64,000 bases of DNA from Bacillota bacterium (GCA_023410715.1 JAEYPN010000025.1:1-64000); one strand, 5' to 3'. Positions 27,000 to 37,085 are shown, counted from the first letter of the stretch. Made by a program: numbers and translations. Notes: a model not told the origin generated them from the sequence alone.

Positions 27000-28994
27000 C
27001 TATCTATATTCTTTTGTTAGTTCTATAAATTCTTCTTCAGTTAGGGTCTTAACACCCAAAGATATTGCTTTGTCGTACTTACTTCCGGCTTCTTTGCCAT
27101 ATATTAAATAATCAGTATTTTTAGAAACTGATGAGGAAACTTTAGCGCCTAATTTTTCTAAAAAGGCACTTGCTTCTTGCCTGCTAAAATTATCTAATGT
27201 ACCAGTTAAAACAACTGTTTTATCGGTAAAGATATTTTCCTCTAATTGATTGCTTTTTATGTATGTCATATTTAAACCAAAAGCTTTTAAGCTTTCGATT
27301 AGTTTTAAATTTTGATGATTCGCAAAATATTCACTTAAGCTTAAAGCAATTTTATCGCCTACATCATTTAAAACAACTAAATCAAAGTAATTAGCACTAA
27401 TTATATTATCCATTGTTTTAAAATGTGATGCAATTATTTTAGCAGCTTTTTTACCAACGTGTCTAATGCCTAAAGCAAAAAGTAAGCGATCCAAATTATT
27501 TTTTTTCGATTCTTCAATCGCATTTAAAAGCTTTAAGACGCTTTTTTCACCTAACCTGTCTTTAACTATTAATTCTTGTGTATGTTCCTTTAAATCAAAA
27601 ATATCAGTGATATTCATTAATAATTTTTCGCTATATAACTGTTCAACTAGTTTTTCACCTAATCCAGTAATATCATAAGCATCACGTGATGCAAAATGTA
27701 TTAAACTTTCGATAATCTTTGCGTCACAATTATCATTTAAGCAATAATAGTCAGCTTCACCATTTTTTCTTACAAGCTTACTACTACACTTTGGGCAATG
27801 TTCAATCATTTTAAATTTTTCAAGTTTATGATGCTTAGCATCAATAATTACACTCGCAACTTCAGGAATAATTTCTCCTGCTTTTCTAATTAAAACATCA
27901 TCACCAATTCTTATATCTTTAATTAAACAATAATCTTCATTATGAAGGGTGGCTCTCGATATTAGTGATCCTGATACCATTACTGGTTCAAGTTCTGCAA
28001 CCGGGGTAATGACGCCTGTTCTTCCTACTTGAAAGGTGATATCTTTAACTTTTGATTTTACTTCTAAGGCTGGATATTTATAAGCTACAGCCCATTTAGG
28101 GTATTTAACCGTATCACCTAAAATATCATGATTACTAAATTCATTAACTTTAATAACGATACCATCAATGTCATATGTTAAAGTATTTTTAACTTCTGCC
28201 ATATCGTTAATATATTCGATTACTTCATCAATTGTATTTACATGTCTATAGTATGGATTAACCTTAAATCCTAATTCTTTTAAAAATAATAAAGCTTCTT
28301 CTTGGGTTTTAAGATTATAAAGACGTGGATTAATAACATAATATAAGAAACAATCTAAATTACGGGATGCAACAATTTTCGAATCAAGTTGTCTTACTGT
28401 TCCAGCTGCGGCATTACGGGCGTTTTTAAAAATAGGTTCGCCAGCTAATGCTTTTTCCTCATTAATTTTATTTAATGAAGCGATGCTCATAAAGATTTCA
28501 CCACGTACTTCAATATCAATTGGTTTATTAATCTTTAAAGGAACAGATTTGATGGTTTTAACATTATTTGTAATATTTTCCCCAACAAAAGCATCACCAC
28601 GGGTTGAAGCCTCTTTTAAATACCCTTTTTCATAAATTAACGAAAGTGATAAACCATCAATTTTTAATTCACAGTTATATGTTACATTTTTTGCTTCCTT
28701 AATAGTTCTTTCATGATATTCTTTTAATTCATCAAACGAAAAAACATCGGCTAAAGATTTCATAGGAATTTCATGAACAACTTTTTCAAACTTATCAAGT
28801 ATTTTACCACCAATTTTATTAGTTGGTGAGTCAGCTTTTTTTAATTCTGGATATTTATTTTCTAAGGTAATTAACTCATTCATTAACATATCATATTCAT
28901 AGTCAGAAACAGTCGGATTATCCAAAACATAATATTCATAGCCATATTTATTTAACAGTTCAACAAGATCGTTAATTCTTTTTTCCACATTCAT
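27000..28994 (-). CDS. ligA: NAD-dependent DNA ligase
   Basis: LigA seals nicks using NAD+. The 664-residue protein begins with the Ia domain (YYVLDNPTVSDYEYD). It has the adenylation lysine in K111-I-D-G, the ligase motif TRGDAFVGENITNN, a four-Cys zinc finger (CPKCSSKL...YYCLNDNCDAK), helix-hairpin-helix motifs and a C-terminal BRCT domain (TDKTVVLTGTLDNFSRQEA). Length is normal. It is placed between pcrA (12 bp upstream) and uvrA (13 bp downstream), forming a DNA repair/replication cluster. Confidence 0.98.
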   Translation of the reverse strand: MNVEKRINDLVELLNKYGYEYYVLDNPTVSDYEYDMLMNELITLENKYPELKKADSPTNKIGGKILDKFEKVVHEIPMKSLADVFSFDELKEYHERTIKEAKNVTYNCELKIDGLSLSLIYEKGYLKEASTRGDAFVGENITNNVKTIKSVPLKINKPIDIEVRGEIFMSIASLNKINEEKALAGEPIFKNARNAAAGTVRQLDSKIVASRNLDCFLYYVINPRLYNLKTQEEALLFLKELGFKVNPYYRHVNTIDEVIEYINDMAEVKNTLTYDIDGIVIKVNEFSNHDILGDTVKYPKWAVAYKYPALEVKSKVKDITFQVGRTGVITPVAELEPVMVSGSLISRATLHNEDYCLIKDIRIGDDVLIRKAGEIIPEVASVIIDAKHHKLEKFKMIEHCPKCSSKLVRKNGEADYYCLNDNCDAKIIESLIHFASRDAYDITGLGEKLVEQLYSEKLLMNITDIFDLKEHTQELIVKDRLGEKSVLKLLNAIEESKKNNLDRLLFALGIRHVGKKAAKIIASHFKTMDNIISANYFDLVVLNDVGDKIALSLSEYFANHQNLKLIESLKAFGLNMTYIKSNQLEENIFTDKTVVLTGTLDNFSRQEASAFLEKLGAKVSSSVSKNTDYLIYGKEAGSKYDKAISLGVKTLTEEEFIELTKEYR

Positions 28995-29006
28995 TATTTT
29001 TCCCCC

Positions 29007-31151
29007 TTATTCAACTTTTTTTAAAGTTGGATGGTTCTTAATTAATTTTTTCACACCATAAGGTATTTTAAACGCAATTGTCGCAATTATGTCATCAACT
29101 GATACGACAACACCAAGTCCAAATGATTCATGCATAACCTTATCCCCAGCTTTTAAATCAGCCTTTGGTTTTTCTTTTACAATTTTTATAACATCTTCAT
29201 TAACCTTAGCTTTTGGTTTAGGAAAACTTGGTTCTGGTAAAATAAGTGTGTTCGATGATAGAACGTTTTTATCAATTTCTTTAAAAAATGGTGAAATTAT
29301 TTGATACTGACTTCTACCATAAACAAATCTAGATCGAGCATTACTAATATATAGTTCTTTTTCAGCTCTTGTCATCGCAACATAACATAGTCTTCTTTCT
29401 TCTTCTAATTCATGCGTACTCATCATGCTTGAATTATTAGGGAAAATCCCCGATTCAAAAACTACTAAATAAACAATTTTATATTCAAGTCCTTTGGCCG
29501 AATGAATAGTTTGCAAAGTAACATAATCATTATTTTCTTCATCTTCATCAAATTCACTCTTTAAAGAAATATCAATCAAAATTTTTGATAATCTTGTATA
29601 GGTACTCTCATCTTCTTCGTCACTGTCTCTGTCAACAAGCATATTTTTAAATTCTTTAATATTTTCAACTCTTGAACCATGATCTTCATCATCTAAGGCT
29701 TTAACATATTCTAAGTACCCGGTATCACTTATTATCGCATCATAATAATCTTCAAGTGAATATAAGTCAATTTTTTCTTTTAAAGATAAAATCATATTTT
29801 TAAAACTTAATAAATTAGACTTAGCCTTACCTAATTCAATATTATCAATCGCATCCATTAAGCTTGTGTCTGTCATATCACGATACTCAAATAATTTATC
29901 AATCGAGGTTTTACCTAAACCTCTTTTTGGTTCGTTACAAACTCTTTTAAAAGAGAACTCATCATTAGGGTTAATCATAAGTCTTAAGTAAGCTACAACA
30001 TCTTTAATTTCTTTTCGTTTATAGAATGAAATACTACCAAAGACCTTATAAGGAATTTGATTTTTAATTAACTCATCTTCAAAAAGACGACTTAATGAGT
30101 TGTTCCTATATAAAATGGCAAAATCACGTAAACTTGAGCCTTCCCTAATTTTCCTTTTAATAGAATTAACAACATACCAGGCTTCTTCTAAATCTGTTTC
30201 TGCCTCATAATGTTCAATTAATTTTCCATCGCCATTTTCGCTCCAAAGATTTTTCTTGATTCTTTCACCATTCCTATTTATAACTGAGTTAGCACATTTT
30301 AAAATGTTATTAGTTGATCTGTAATTTTGGTCAATGACTATTTTTTTATACTCTTTAAAATCAGTCATAAACTTTTTAATATTTAAAATGTTAGCCCCTC
30401 TAAAGGCGTAAATACTTTGATCCTCGTCCCCAACAATAAATAAATTATGATGTCTTAATGCAAGAAGACGGCATATATCATACTGAATATTGTTAGTATC
30501 TTGAAACTCATCAACTAAAATATAACGGAAATGATTCTGATATTTATTTAAAATCATTTCATTTTCGTTAAATAATTTATAAGTTAAAAGAAGTAAATCA
30601 TCAAAATCAATTAAGTTATTGCGTTTTAATTCTGCTCCATACTGGGTAAAAACATTTACGAGCATATCATAAATTGGATTATCAAATTCTTCAAAGTTTC
30701 TTACCTTTGATTTAATGCTACTTATCATTTTTAGAAAGGATTTAGGCAGATATTTCTTAATATCATAATCTTCCTTTACCATGATTTCTTTAATAATTTT
30801 TTCACTATCTTGGTCATCAATGATCTGAAAATCTTTTGAATAGCCAATAGCTTCACTTTCAAAGCGTAAAATACGCGCACACATCGCATGAAATGTTAAA
30901 CACCACATTCCACCAATATCATTTTTAATCGTATTTTCAATTCTTGTACGCATTTCTAACGCTGCTTTATTTGTAAATGTAATCGCTAAGATGTTATAAG
31001 CAGGAATATTTAATTCCTTAATCATATATATAACACGATTAGTTAAAACGCGGGTTTTCCCTGAACCCGCTCCTGCAATAACCATGACTGGACCATCAAT
31101 GGTTTTTACCGCTTCTAACTGATTTTGATTTAAATTTTGTAAGTAATCCAT
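29007..31151 (-). CDS. pcrA: UvrD/PcrA-type ATP-dependent DNA helicase
   Basis: This 714-residue superfamily 1A helicase has the Q motif LNQNQLEAV, Walker A AGAGSGKT (26-33), Walker B LVDEFQDTN, motif III GDEDQSIYAFRGA, motif IV QNYRST and motifs V/VI (TIHSAKGLEY, VAMTRAEKELYIS). The C-terminal tail carries the Tudor-like fold typical of PcrA (GDKVMHESFGLGVVV), which contacts RNA polymerase in Bacillus. It is the first gene of the pcrA-ligA-uvrA run and has a promoter at 31181-31210. Confidence 0.97.
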   Translation of the reverse strand: MDYLQNLNQNQLEAVKTIDGPVMVIAGAGSGKTRVLTNRVIYMIKELNIPAYNILAITFTNKAALEMRTRIENTIKNDIGGMWCLTFHAMCARILRFESEAIGYSKDFQIIDDQDSEKIIKEIMVKEDYDIKKYLPKSFLKMISSIKSKVRNFEEFDNPIYDMLVNVFTQYGAELKRNNLIDFDDLLLLTYKLFNENEMILNKYQNHFRYILVDEFQDTNNIQYDICRLLALRHHNLFIVGDEDQSIYAFRGANILNIKKFMTDFKEYKKIVIDQNYRSTNNILKCANSVINRNGERIKKNLWSENGDGKLIEHYEAETDLEEAWYVVNSIKRKIREGSSLRDFAILYRNNSLSRLFEDELIKNQIPYKVFGSISFYKRKEIKDVVAYLRLMINPNDEFSFKRVCNEPKRGLGKTSIDKLFEYRDMTDTSLMDAIDNIELGKAKSNLLSFKNMILSLKEKIDLYSLEDYYDAIISDTGYLEYVKALDDEDHGSRVENIKEFKNMLVDRDSDEEDESTYTRLSKILIDISLKSEFDEDEENNDYVTLQTIHSAKGLEYKIVYLVVFESGIFPNNSSMMSTHELEEERRLCYVAMTRAEKELYISNARSRFVYGRSQYQIISPFFKEIDKNVLSSNTLILPEPSFPKPKAKVNEDVIKIVKEKPKADLKAGDKVMHESFGLGVVVSVDDIIATIAFKIPYGVKKLIKNHPTLKKVE

Positions 31152-31180
31152 CTTTAGTCCTCCACTAATTTTCTTCTTGT

Positions 31181-31210
31181 ATTATAGCATATTTCAAGGT
31201 GTTTTTCCAA
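31181..31210 (-). promoter_or_regulatory. Promoter of pcrA-ligA-uvrA
   Basis: TTGGAA (31205-31210), an 18-nt spacer and the extended -10 TGCTATAAT (31181-31189) lie on the minus strand 30 bases before the pcrA ATG. Confidence 0.6.
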
Positions 31211-31235
31211 CAAAAAACCACTAAACAGTGGTTTT
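31209..31235 (-). terminator. Rho-independent terminator of glnS
   Basis: AAACCACT and AGTGGTTT pair around a 4-nt loop and run into a T tract on the minus strand, just after the glnS stop. Confidence 0.88.
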
Positions 31236-31238
31236 AGT

Positions 31239-32882
31239 TTATTCTGCTTTAAAAGATGATTTTAATGAAACAATTCTATTAAATATTGGTGTCTCGTCAG
31301 TTGAATCATAATCAGCTGAGAAGTAGCCATCACGAACAAATTGATACTTAGCTCCAGGTTTTACATCAATATTTTTTTCTAGATAACCATTAAGTTTTGT
31401 ATAAGAATTATCATTTAATCTTTCTTTAAAATCTAAATCTTCACTCTTTAAAGGATCTAATAATGATTCATAAATATTAAATATTGCTTTTTTCGCTGTC
31501 TTAGCTTCAACATAATGGATTGTTCCATTTGGTTTTCTTTCATTAAAACCGCTGTTTGATCTTGTATTTTCATCATATGTAGCATAAATAACAGAAATAT
31601 TTCCATCTTCGTCATATTTTACATCATTAGCTTTAATAAAGTAGGCACCCATGAGTCTTACTTCTACACCAATAGCTAATCTCTTCCAATGTTTATTAGG
31701 CTTTTCTAAAACAAAATCTTCACGTTCAATGTAAAGCTCATTACTAAAATAAATCGTTCTTGTGCCTAAATCTAAATTTTCTTGATTATTTTCAAAAGTT
31801 AATTCTTCGATTTTATTCTCTGGATAATTTGTAATTATAACCTTAACAGGATCTAAAACTGCCATTCTTCTTTCAGCTTTTAGTTTTAAATCCTCTCTTA
31901 AGAAATGGTTTAGCATTTCTAAAGAAGTCGTTGAGTTTATTCTCGATAAACCAGTTGATAAAATAAAGTTTTTAATCGATTCACGTGTAAAGCCTCTTCT
32001 TCTTAAACCAACTAAAGTAGGCATCCGTGGATCATCATAGCCTTTAACAAGTTTGTTTTGTACTAAATCCTTTAAATATCTTTTACTCATTACTGTATTT
32101 TCAATATTTAAGCGACCAAATTCAATTTGTCTTGGTTTATTCTTTGTTTCACAGTTTTCAACAACCCAGTCATAAAGTGGACGATGGTTATCATATTCAA
32201 TTGAGCATAATGAATGGGTAATACCTTCGTAAGCATCTTGAAGAGGATGTGCAAAATCATACATTGGATAAATACACCATTTATTACCGGTATTATGATG
32301 AGTAATATGAATTATTCTGTATAAAACTGGATCGCGCATATTAATATTAGGACTTGCCATATCAATTTTCGCTCTTAATACCTTTTCACCATCTTGGTAT
32401 TTGCCATCACGCATTTCTTCAAATAAGCGTATGTTTTCTTCAACTGAACGATTTCTAAATGGTGATTCTTTTCCTGGTTCAGTTAAAGTACCACGGTATT
32501 CTTTAATTTCTTCTTGTGATAAATCACAAACATAAGCTAAGCCTTTTTTTATTAATAAAAGAGCTTTTTCATAAGCATCATCAAAATAATCAGAACCAAA
32601 AACAACTTTGGCTGGTGTATAACCTAACCATTCAATATCTTCTTTTATTGCTTCAACAAATTCTGTATCTTCTTTAACGGGATTTGTATCATCAAAACGT
32701 AAATTTGTTTTACCACCAAAGTTTTTCGCTAATTCAAAATTAGTAATAATCGCTCTGGCATGTCCTAAGTGTAAATAAGCATTTGGCTCTGGTGGAAACC
32801 TCGTAATGATTTCTTTATGCTTACCACTTTTTAGATCTTCTTCCATAATTGTTTTAATAAAATTAGATTCCATTTCCATCAT
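31239..32882 (-). CDS. glnS: Glutaminyl-tRNA synthetase
   Basis: GlnRS charges tRNA-Gln directly with glutamine. The protein (about 547 residues) shows the class I signature RFPPEPNAYLHLGHA, the KMSKS-like loop NTVMSKRYL, and the GlnRS-specific DDTNP and YPMYDFAHPLQDA segments, followed by the two-part beta-barrel anticodon-binding domain (LGTRTIYFSNELYIEREDF). The DAYEGITHSLCSIEYD stretch supports GlnRS rather than a discriminating GluRS. Many low-GC Gram-positives lack this enzyme and use GatCAB transamidation, so it is notable. A GTG two codons before the chosen ATG is inside the GAGGTG ribosome-binding site. It is last in a tsaE-tsaB-rimI-tsaD-(570 aa)-glnS run. Confidence 0.96.
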   Translation of the reverse strand: MMEMESNFIKTIMEEDLKSGKHKEIITRFPPEPNAYLHLGHARAIITNFELAKNFGGKTNLRFDDTNPVKEDTEFVEAIKEDIEWLGYTPAKVVFGSDYFDDAYEKALLLIKKGLAYVCDLSQEEIKEYRGTLTEPGKESPFRNRSVEENIRLFEEMRDGKYQDGEKVLRAKIDMASPNINMRDPVLYRIIHITHHNTGNKWCIYPMYDFAHPLQDAYEGITHSLCSIEYDNHRPLYDWVVENCETKNKPRQIEFGRLNIENTVMSKRYLKDLVQNKLVKGYDDPRMPTLVGLRRRGFTRESIKNFILSTGLSRINSTTSLEMLNHFLREDLKLKAERRMAVLDPVKVIITNYPENKIEELTFENNQENLDLGTRTIYFSNELYIEREDFVLEKPNKHWKRLAIGVEVRLMGAYFIKANDVKYDEDGNISVIYATYDENTRSNSGFNERKPNGTIHYVEAKTAKKAIFNIYESLLDPLKSEDLDFKERLNDNSYTKLNGYLEKNIDVKPGAKYQFVRDGYFSADYDSTDETPIFNRIVSLKSSFKAE

Positions 32883-32913
32883 TAACACCTCATTTTATGT
32901 TAGTATTATATAA

Positions 32914-34626
32914 CTAACCTATTAAATTCGCAACATAATTCTTTATTTCTAAATTATTTAGTTTTACATAATTAACCAAATATTCCATAAAATTTTTTTG
33001 ACTGTTTAAATCTTTATATTCAAATATCCTAATGAATTCACTATAAGAATTCTCTTCTTTACCAAGCAAACTTTTTTTTAAGTCAACATCTAAAATACCG
33101 TTAATAAAATTTAAATCAGTAAATAGACTATTTATTTCTTCCTTATAATCGTTTTTAACCTTGATAACAAGTTCGTTTGAACTAATTCTTGGTTCTTCAA
33201 ATTCAACAAGTTCATTAAAAAAGTATTGATTAATCTTTTCACTTTCAACATTTAAATACATTCCGTCAGAAGAAAAGCATGTAAACGGAGGTAAACCTAA
33301 CGCTGATAAGGTACTTGCAAAAGAATCAAAATCATCAAGATTGGTATACTGAACATTTAACTCTTTTTCATCTTCACCAATCGTTAATTTATCTAAGCGA
33401 TATCGCCAATTATTACTTATCGATGCCGTCTTTTTGTAAGTTAACTTAACAATAGAATACGCCACATCAATCTTTAAGACATAGTTAATAATAATTTTAT
33501 CGCTATAAATGTCTAACCAAACTGGCGCAAGCAATACTTCAATCATTCTTTTAACATCATTATCAAGTGCATCTTCACTTTTATAAGGAAAATTAATTCT
33601 AAAATTGTTAATTCTCTCCAAATTATAAAGAAACATTCGATTAAGCTGTTCTTGGGTAAAAATAACATTTTCTAAAAGTAGTATCTCCATTTTTTTATTA
33701 TTTCTTTGCCTTAATAAATCATCTTCCGTAATAATTATCTTATTATCACTATAAGAATTTTTAACCGCATTAGGAAATGAATTGTTATTAATCATAAAAT
33801 CATAGGCAATCTTATTAAAAGCGATGCTCGTTTCTAATAGTTCTTCTTTAAAAGAAACAGATATTAAATTATAATCAAGGGCCATCTTTACAAATTCAGA
33901 AATAAAATCCTTGAATCTATCATCGCTATTAATAAACTGGCTAATATACCCATCACTAATACTTTTAGAAATTTCTTCTGCTTTTAATTTAACCGTTAAA
34001 TCTTCATTATCAAATTCCGCAATCGGAATATTAGAAAAGAAATCATTAATCAAATAAGAAATTGGATTTTTACTTGAATTAAGAACAGCCTTTAAAACAA
34101 ACTTTGGAATTATGATATTTTTAAAATGCATTGATTTATATAGAAAAGTATATCCCTCTATAGTTGAAATGACTCGATATTCTATCTTGACTATTGTCTG
34201 ATATTTAATAAATCCATCATATTCTAAGGCCGCATTAATTGTTAACTTATTTTTATCAAAGTTAAACCATACATCGCTTATTCCATAGAAATAGTTTTTA
34301 CTATCTACTGTGACCAAATATGTTTTATTATTTCTTATAATTCCGTTTCTCTCTTTATAATCGCTTAACAAATAATTCGTTAAATTATTAATCTCACTTT
34401 CAGTAAACAAAAAAATTAAATCATCGTTATCTCCTGATTTATAATTATCAAAACCATTCAAAATTTCATCATATAAATCTTTAATTGCTTCATCAGGCGT
34501 ATTATTTTCAAATTGTTTCCCTTTAAAATCATAAATACCAATTAAGATACTAACGAACAAAAAAACTATTATAATCATGATTAATATAATACCTGAAAGT
34601 ATCGTTTTGGTCTTTTTGTTCCTCAT
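32914..34626 (-). CDS. Membrane-anchored extracytoplasmic protein of unknown function
   Basis: This 570-residue protein has a basic N-terminus, one transmembrane helix (about residues 9-31) and a long hydrophilic exported part. Two stretches resemble each other, about 250 residues apart: IFLFTESEINNLTNYLL (about 71-87) and VIFTQEQLNRMFLYNL (about 321-336). Each is followed by beta-rich sequence, suggesting a tandem duplication of a YpmS/DUF2140-like domain; that assignment is tentative. It lies between tsaD (12 bp) and glnS (25 bp) and is presumably cotranscribed. No catalytic motif is visible. Confidence 0.7.
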   Translation of the reverse strand: MRNKKTKTILSGIILIMIIIVFLFVSILIGIYDFKGKQFENNTPDEAIKDLYDEILNGFDNYKSGDNDDLIFLFTESEINNLTNYLLSDYKERNGIIRNNKTYLVTVDSKNYFYGISDVWFNFDKNKLTINAALEYDGFIKYQTIVKIEYRVISTIEGYTFLYKSMHFKNIIIPKFVLKAVLNSSKNPISYLINDFFSNIPIAEFDNEDLTVKLKAEEISKSISDGYISQFINSDDRFKDFISEFVKMALDYNLISVSFKEELLETSIAFNKIAYDFMINNNSFPNAVKNSYSDNKIIITEDDLLRQRNNKKMEILLLENVIFTQEQLNRMFLYNLERINNFRINFPYKSEDALDNDVKRMIEVLLAPVWLDIYSDKIIINYVLKIDVAYSIVKLTYKKTASISNNWRYRLDKLTIGEDEKELNVQYTNLDDFDSFASTLSALGLPPFTCFSSDGMYLNVESEKINQYFFNELVEFEEPRISSNELVIKVKNDYKEEINSLFTDLNFINGILDVDLKKSLLGKEENSYSEFIRIFEYKDLNSQKNFMEYLVNYVKLNNLEIKNYVANLIG

Positions 34627-34637
34627 AATATCATCCT

Positions 34638-35630
34638 TTAATATGTTAATCGTGAATCGCCATTTAAAGTCATATCGCTTGTTTCTTTAAATTTTTTATA
34701 TTTAAAGTATCCAGCAACGCCAATCATCGCTGCATTATCAGTACAGTATTTAATGCTTGGGAAGTAAACAGGAATATCGGTAACTAAAGCTAACATTTTT
34801 TCTCTTAAGCCCTTGTTCGCAGCAACACCACCAGCTACAATTACTTGTTTAACTTTATATTCATGAGCTGCTCTTAAAGTCTTTTTAACTAAAACATCAG
34901 TAACTGCTTCTTGAAAAGATGCAGCACAATCATTAGGATCAATTTTTTGGTTTATTTGTTCTAGATTATGAACCTTATTTATTACCGCTGATTTTAAGCC
35001 CGAAAAGCTAAAGTTATAATCATCCGTGTCCATTAACGCTCTTGGAAAATGATAAGTATCATGTCCTACATGCGCCATTTTATCAACAGCTGGTCCACCT
35101 GGATATTCTAAGTCTAAAACTCTGGCAACCTTATCATATGCTTCACCAACTGCGTCATCTAAGGTCTCGCCTAATTTTTGAAATTCAAAATGATCCTTCA
35201 TATAAACAAGTTCAGTATGTCCACCTGAAACAACTAAAGCTAAAAGTGGAAATTCCATATCATGTTCAATATTATTAGCATAAATATGACCAGTAATATG
35301 TTGAACACCAATGATTGGAATATTATAATTTAATGCAAGAACTTTAGCAGCATTAATACCAACAAGAAGTGATCCAATAAGTCCAGGCCCACTCGTTACC
35401 GCTACTAAATCAATATCTTCTGGTTTTAAGTTTGCTTTAGCGAAAGCTTCATCAAAAACCAAAGAAACACCTTTGACGTGTTCACGAGATGCAATCTCAG
35501 GAACAACTCCACCAAAAGCTTTATGAATATCTATTTGACTTAAAACAACATTTGATAAAACTTCTTTACCATCTTTTACAATCGCAACAGATGTTTCATC
35601 ACAACTTGATTCAACAGATAATACTAACAT
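34638..35630 (-). CDS. tsaD: tRNA N6-threonylcarbamoyladenosine transferase TsaD
   Basis: TsaD (Gcp/Kae1) transfers threonylcarbamoyl to A37 of ANN-decoding tRNAs. The 330-residue protein has SVESSCDETSVAIV at the start, the metal-binding H111-ITG-H115 motif, VSGGHTELV, DDAVGEAYDKVARVL, GGVAANKGLR and late CTDNAAMIG. It is encoded together with tsaE, tsaB and rimI, so the whole universal t6A set except TsaC is in one cluster. Confidence 0.98.
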   Translation of the reverse strand: MLVLSVESSCDETSVAIVKDGKEVLSNVVLSQIDIHKAFGGVVPEIASREHVKGVSLVFDEAFAKANLKPEDIDLVAVTSGPGLIGSLLVGINAAKVLALNYNIPIIGVQHITGHIYANNIEHDMEFPLLALVVSGGHTELVYMKDHFEFQKLGETLDDAVGEAYDKVARVLDLEYPGGPAVDKMAHVGHDTYHFPRALMDTDDYNFSFSGLKSAVINKVHNLEQINQKIDPNDCAASFQEAVTDVLVKKTLRAAHEYKVKQVIVAGGVAANKGLREKMLALVTDIPVYFPSIKYCTDNAAMIGVAGYFKYKKFKETSDMTLNGDSRLTY

Positions 35631-35643
35631 TTTATACTCCTCC

Positions 35644-36078
35644 TTAAAAATTCCTTACTAGTAAAAACGCATCTTCGCCATCGCTATAATAGTTTTTTCT
35701 AATGGCGCAAATTGAAAATCCTTCTTTACTATAAAGATTTTGGGCTATTTTATTTGATACCCTAACTTCTAAAGTTATAATGTTTACTTTTTTTTGTTTT
35801 AAAAAATCAATGCCATAGTTAAGTAATTTTTCACCAAGCCCTTTTCTTCTATAATCTTCAATAATATAAAAATTAATAATTTGGGCTCTAAAATCATCAA
35901 TCCATAAGCCTAATTGACCAATAATCTTATCATCATCTACTAAAAGCAAATACTTAATTAACGAATCTTCTTTTAACTGTTCAATTGTAAAGTCCTTACC
36001 AAGAGATGATAAAAAAATCCGTTCTTCATTTTCAATCATTTCATCTACATCTGATAATTTAAATTCCCTAATTTCCAT
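35644..36078 (-). CDS. rimI: Ribosomal-protein-alanine N-acetyltransferase RimI-type GNAT
   Basis: This 144-residue GNAT protein has motif A RRKGLGEKLLNYGIDFLK and the typical RimI ending LEVRVSNKIAQNLYSKEGF with YYSDGEDAFLL. RimI acetylates the N-terminus of ribosomal protein S18 in Escherichia coli. Its position between tsaB (11-base overlap) and tsaD is the classical context. Two other GNAT-like calls in the window are not confused with it because only this one lies in the t6A cluster. Confidence 0.93.
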   Translation of the reverse strand: MEIREFKLSDVDEMIENEERIFLSSLGKDFTIEQLKEDSLIKYLLLVDDDKIIGQLGLWIDDFRAQIINFYIIEDYRRKGLGEKLLNYGIDFLKQKKVNIITLEVRVSNKIAQNLYSKEGFSICAIRKNYYSDGEDAFLLVRNF

Positions 36079-36667
36079 ACTTATTTCTCTCAGCTTCAGT
36101 TACCTGTAAATAATTTGGAACTAATTCATGAATATTCTCTACCTTTGTTAAAAGCAAATCAGGTATTCTTAGAGGATTTGGTTTGCCTGAAGTAGATATT
36201 TCATATTCTTCCTTCAAATTCTTCTTAAATTCTTCAATATTCTCTAAGCAATCAGGAATAATTTTTTCTAATTCTTTATTATTTTTGTAATATGCCATAA
36301 AGGCATTGCCTCTTCTTGCATCAATTAAAGATAAAACATACTTACTATCTTTAGCAGTTGCAAGTAAATCAAGGGAACTAAAAGTATAAACATTAATGTT
36401 ATTTAAATAACCAATCATTTTAGCTACAACAACACCAATTCTGATTCCAGTATATGAACCAGGACCAATACCAACTAAAACATTTTCAATATCCTTTAGT
36501 TTTAAATTCGCTTTTTTTAACATATTTTCAATGCTAGGCATTAAATTAGCTGAATGATCATTATGACCAATTGAATATACTTCATCGATAATTTTTTCAT
36601 CAATTAATGCTAAATAATAATAATTAGTAGCTGTATCGATTACTAATGTTTTTAATAATTTCTTCAT
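36068..36667 (-). CDS. tsaB: tRNA t6A biosynthesis protein TsaB
   Basis: TsaB is the inactive Kae1-like paralogue that pairs with TsaD. The 199-residue protein has LVIDTATNYYYLALID at the start, HSANLMPSIENML (the HS.. loop), VGIGPGSYTGIRIGV and SLIDARRGNAFMAYY, all TsaB hallmarks. AGGT precedes the ATG, and the gene start overlaps tsaE by 44 bases in another frame, a tight coupling. Confidence 0.96.
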   Translation of the reverse strand: MKKLLKTLVIDTATNYYYLALIDEKIIDEVYSIGHNDHSANLMPSIENMLKKANLKLKDIENVLVGIGPGSYTGIRIGVVVAKMIGYLNNINVYTFSSLDLLATAKDSKYVLSLIDARRGNAFMAYYKNNKELEKIIPDCLENIEEFKKNLKEEYEISTSGKPNPLRIPDLLLTKVENIHELVPNYLQVTEAERNKYGN

Positions 36668-37085
36668 ATTTACCTGAACCTTCTATCGTTAATAGTCTTT
36701 TATTTTCACCTGTAATTGCAAAATTAATTTCGAGTATTTCTTTTGGCAGCATCTTTTCAATATATTTATACCATTCAATAATTGCTACCCCATCGCCATA
36801 TAAATAATCATCTAGTTCATAATCAAAACCGATATTCTCTAAACGGTATACATCCATATGATATAATGGTAATTCATTATTATAAATTTTTAATATATTA
36901 AACGTCGGTGAGTTAACTGTTCCCTTAACACCTAAATATTTAGCAACACTTTTAGTAAATGTTGTTTTTCCAGCTCCTAAATTTCCCCCAAGACAAATTA
37001 TTGCGCCTCTAAATAACAATGGCGTGATGACTTTTGCAAATTCATCTAGTTCATTAATATTATCTATTTCAATTGATAATTTCAT
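36624..37085 (-). CDS. tsaE: tRNA t6A biosynthesis ATPase TsaE
   Basis: This 153-residue P-loop ATPase is of the TsaE (YjeE) family with Walker A GGNLGAGKTTF (33-43), switch region GTVNSPTFNIL, HMDVYRLE and Walker B-like VAIIEWYKYIE. TsaE drives turnover of the TsaBD complex. It is the first gene of its cluster; the extended -10 promoter at 37140-37148 lies 55 bp upstream. Confidence 0.96.
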   Translation of the reverse strand: MKLSIEIDNINELDEFAKVITPLLFRGAIICLGGNLGAGKTTFTKSVAKYLGVKGTVNSPTFNILKIYNNELPLYHMDVYRLENIGFDYELDDYLYGDGVAIIEWYKYIEKMLPKEILEINFAITGENKRLLTIEGSGKYEEIIKNISNRYSY

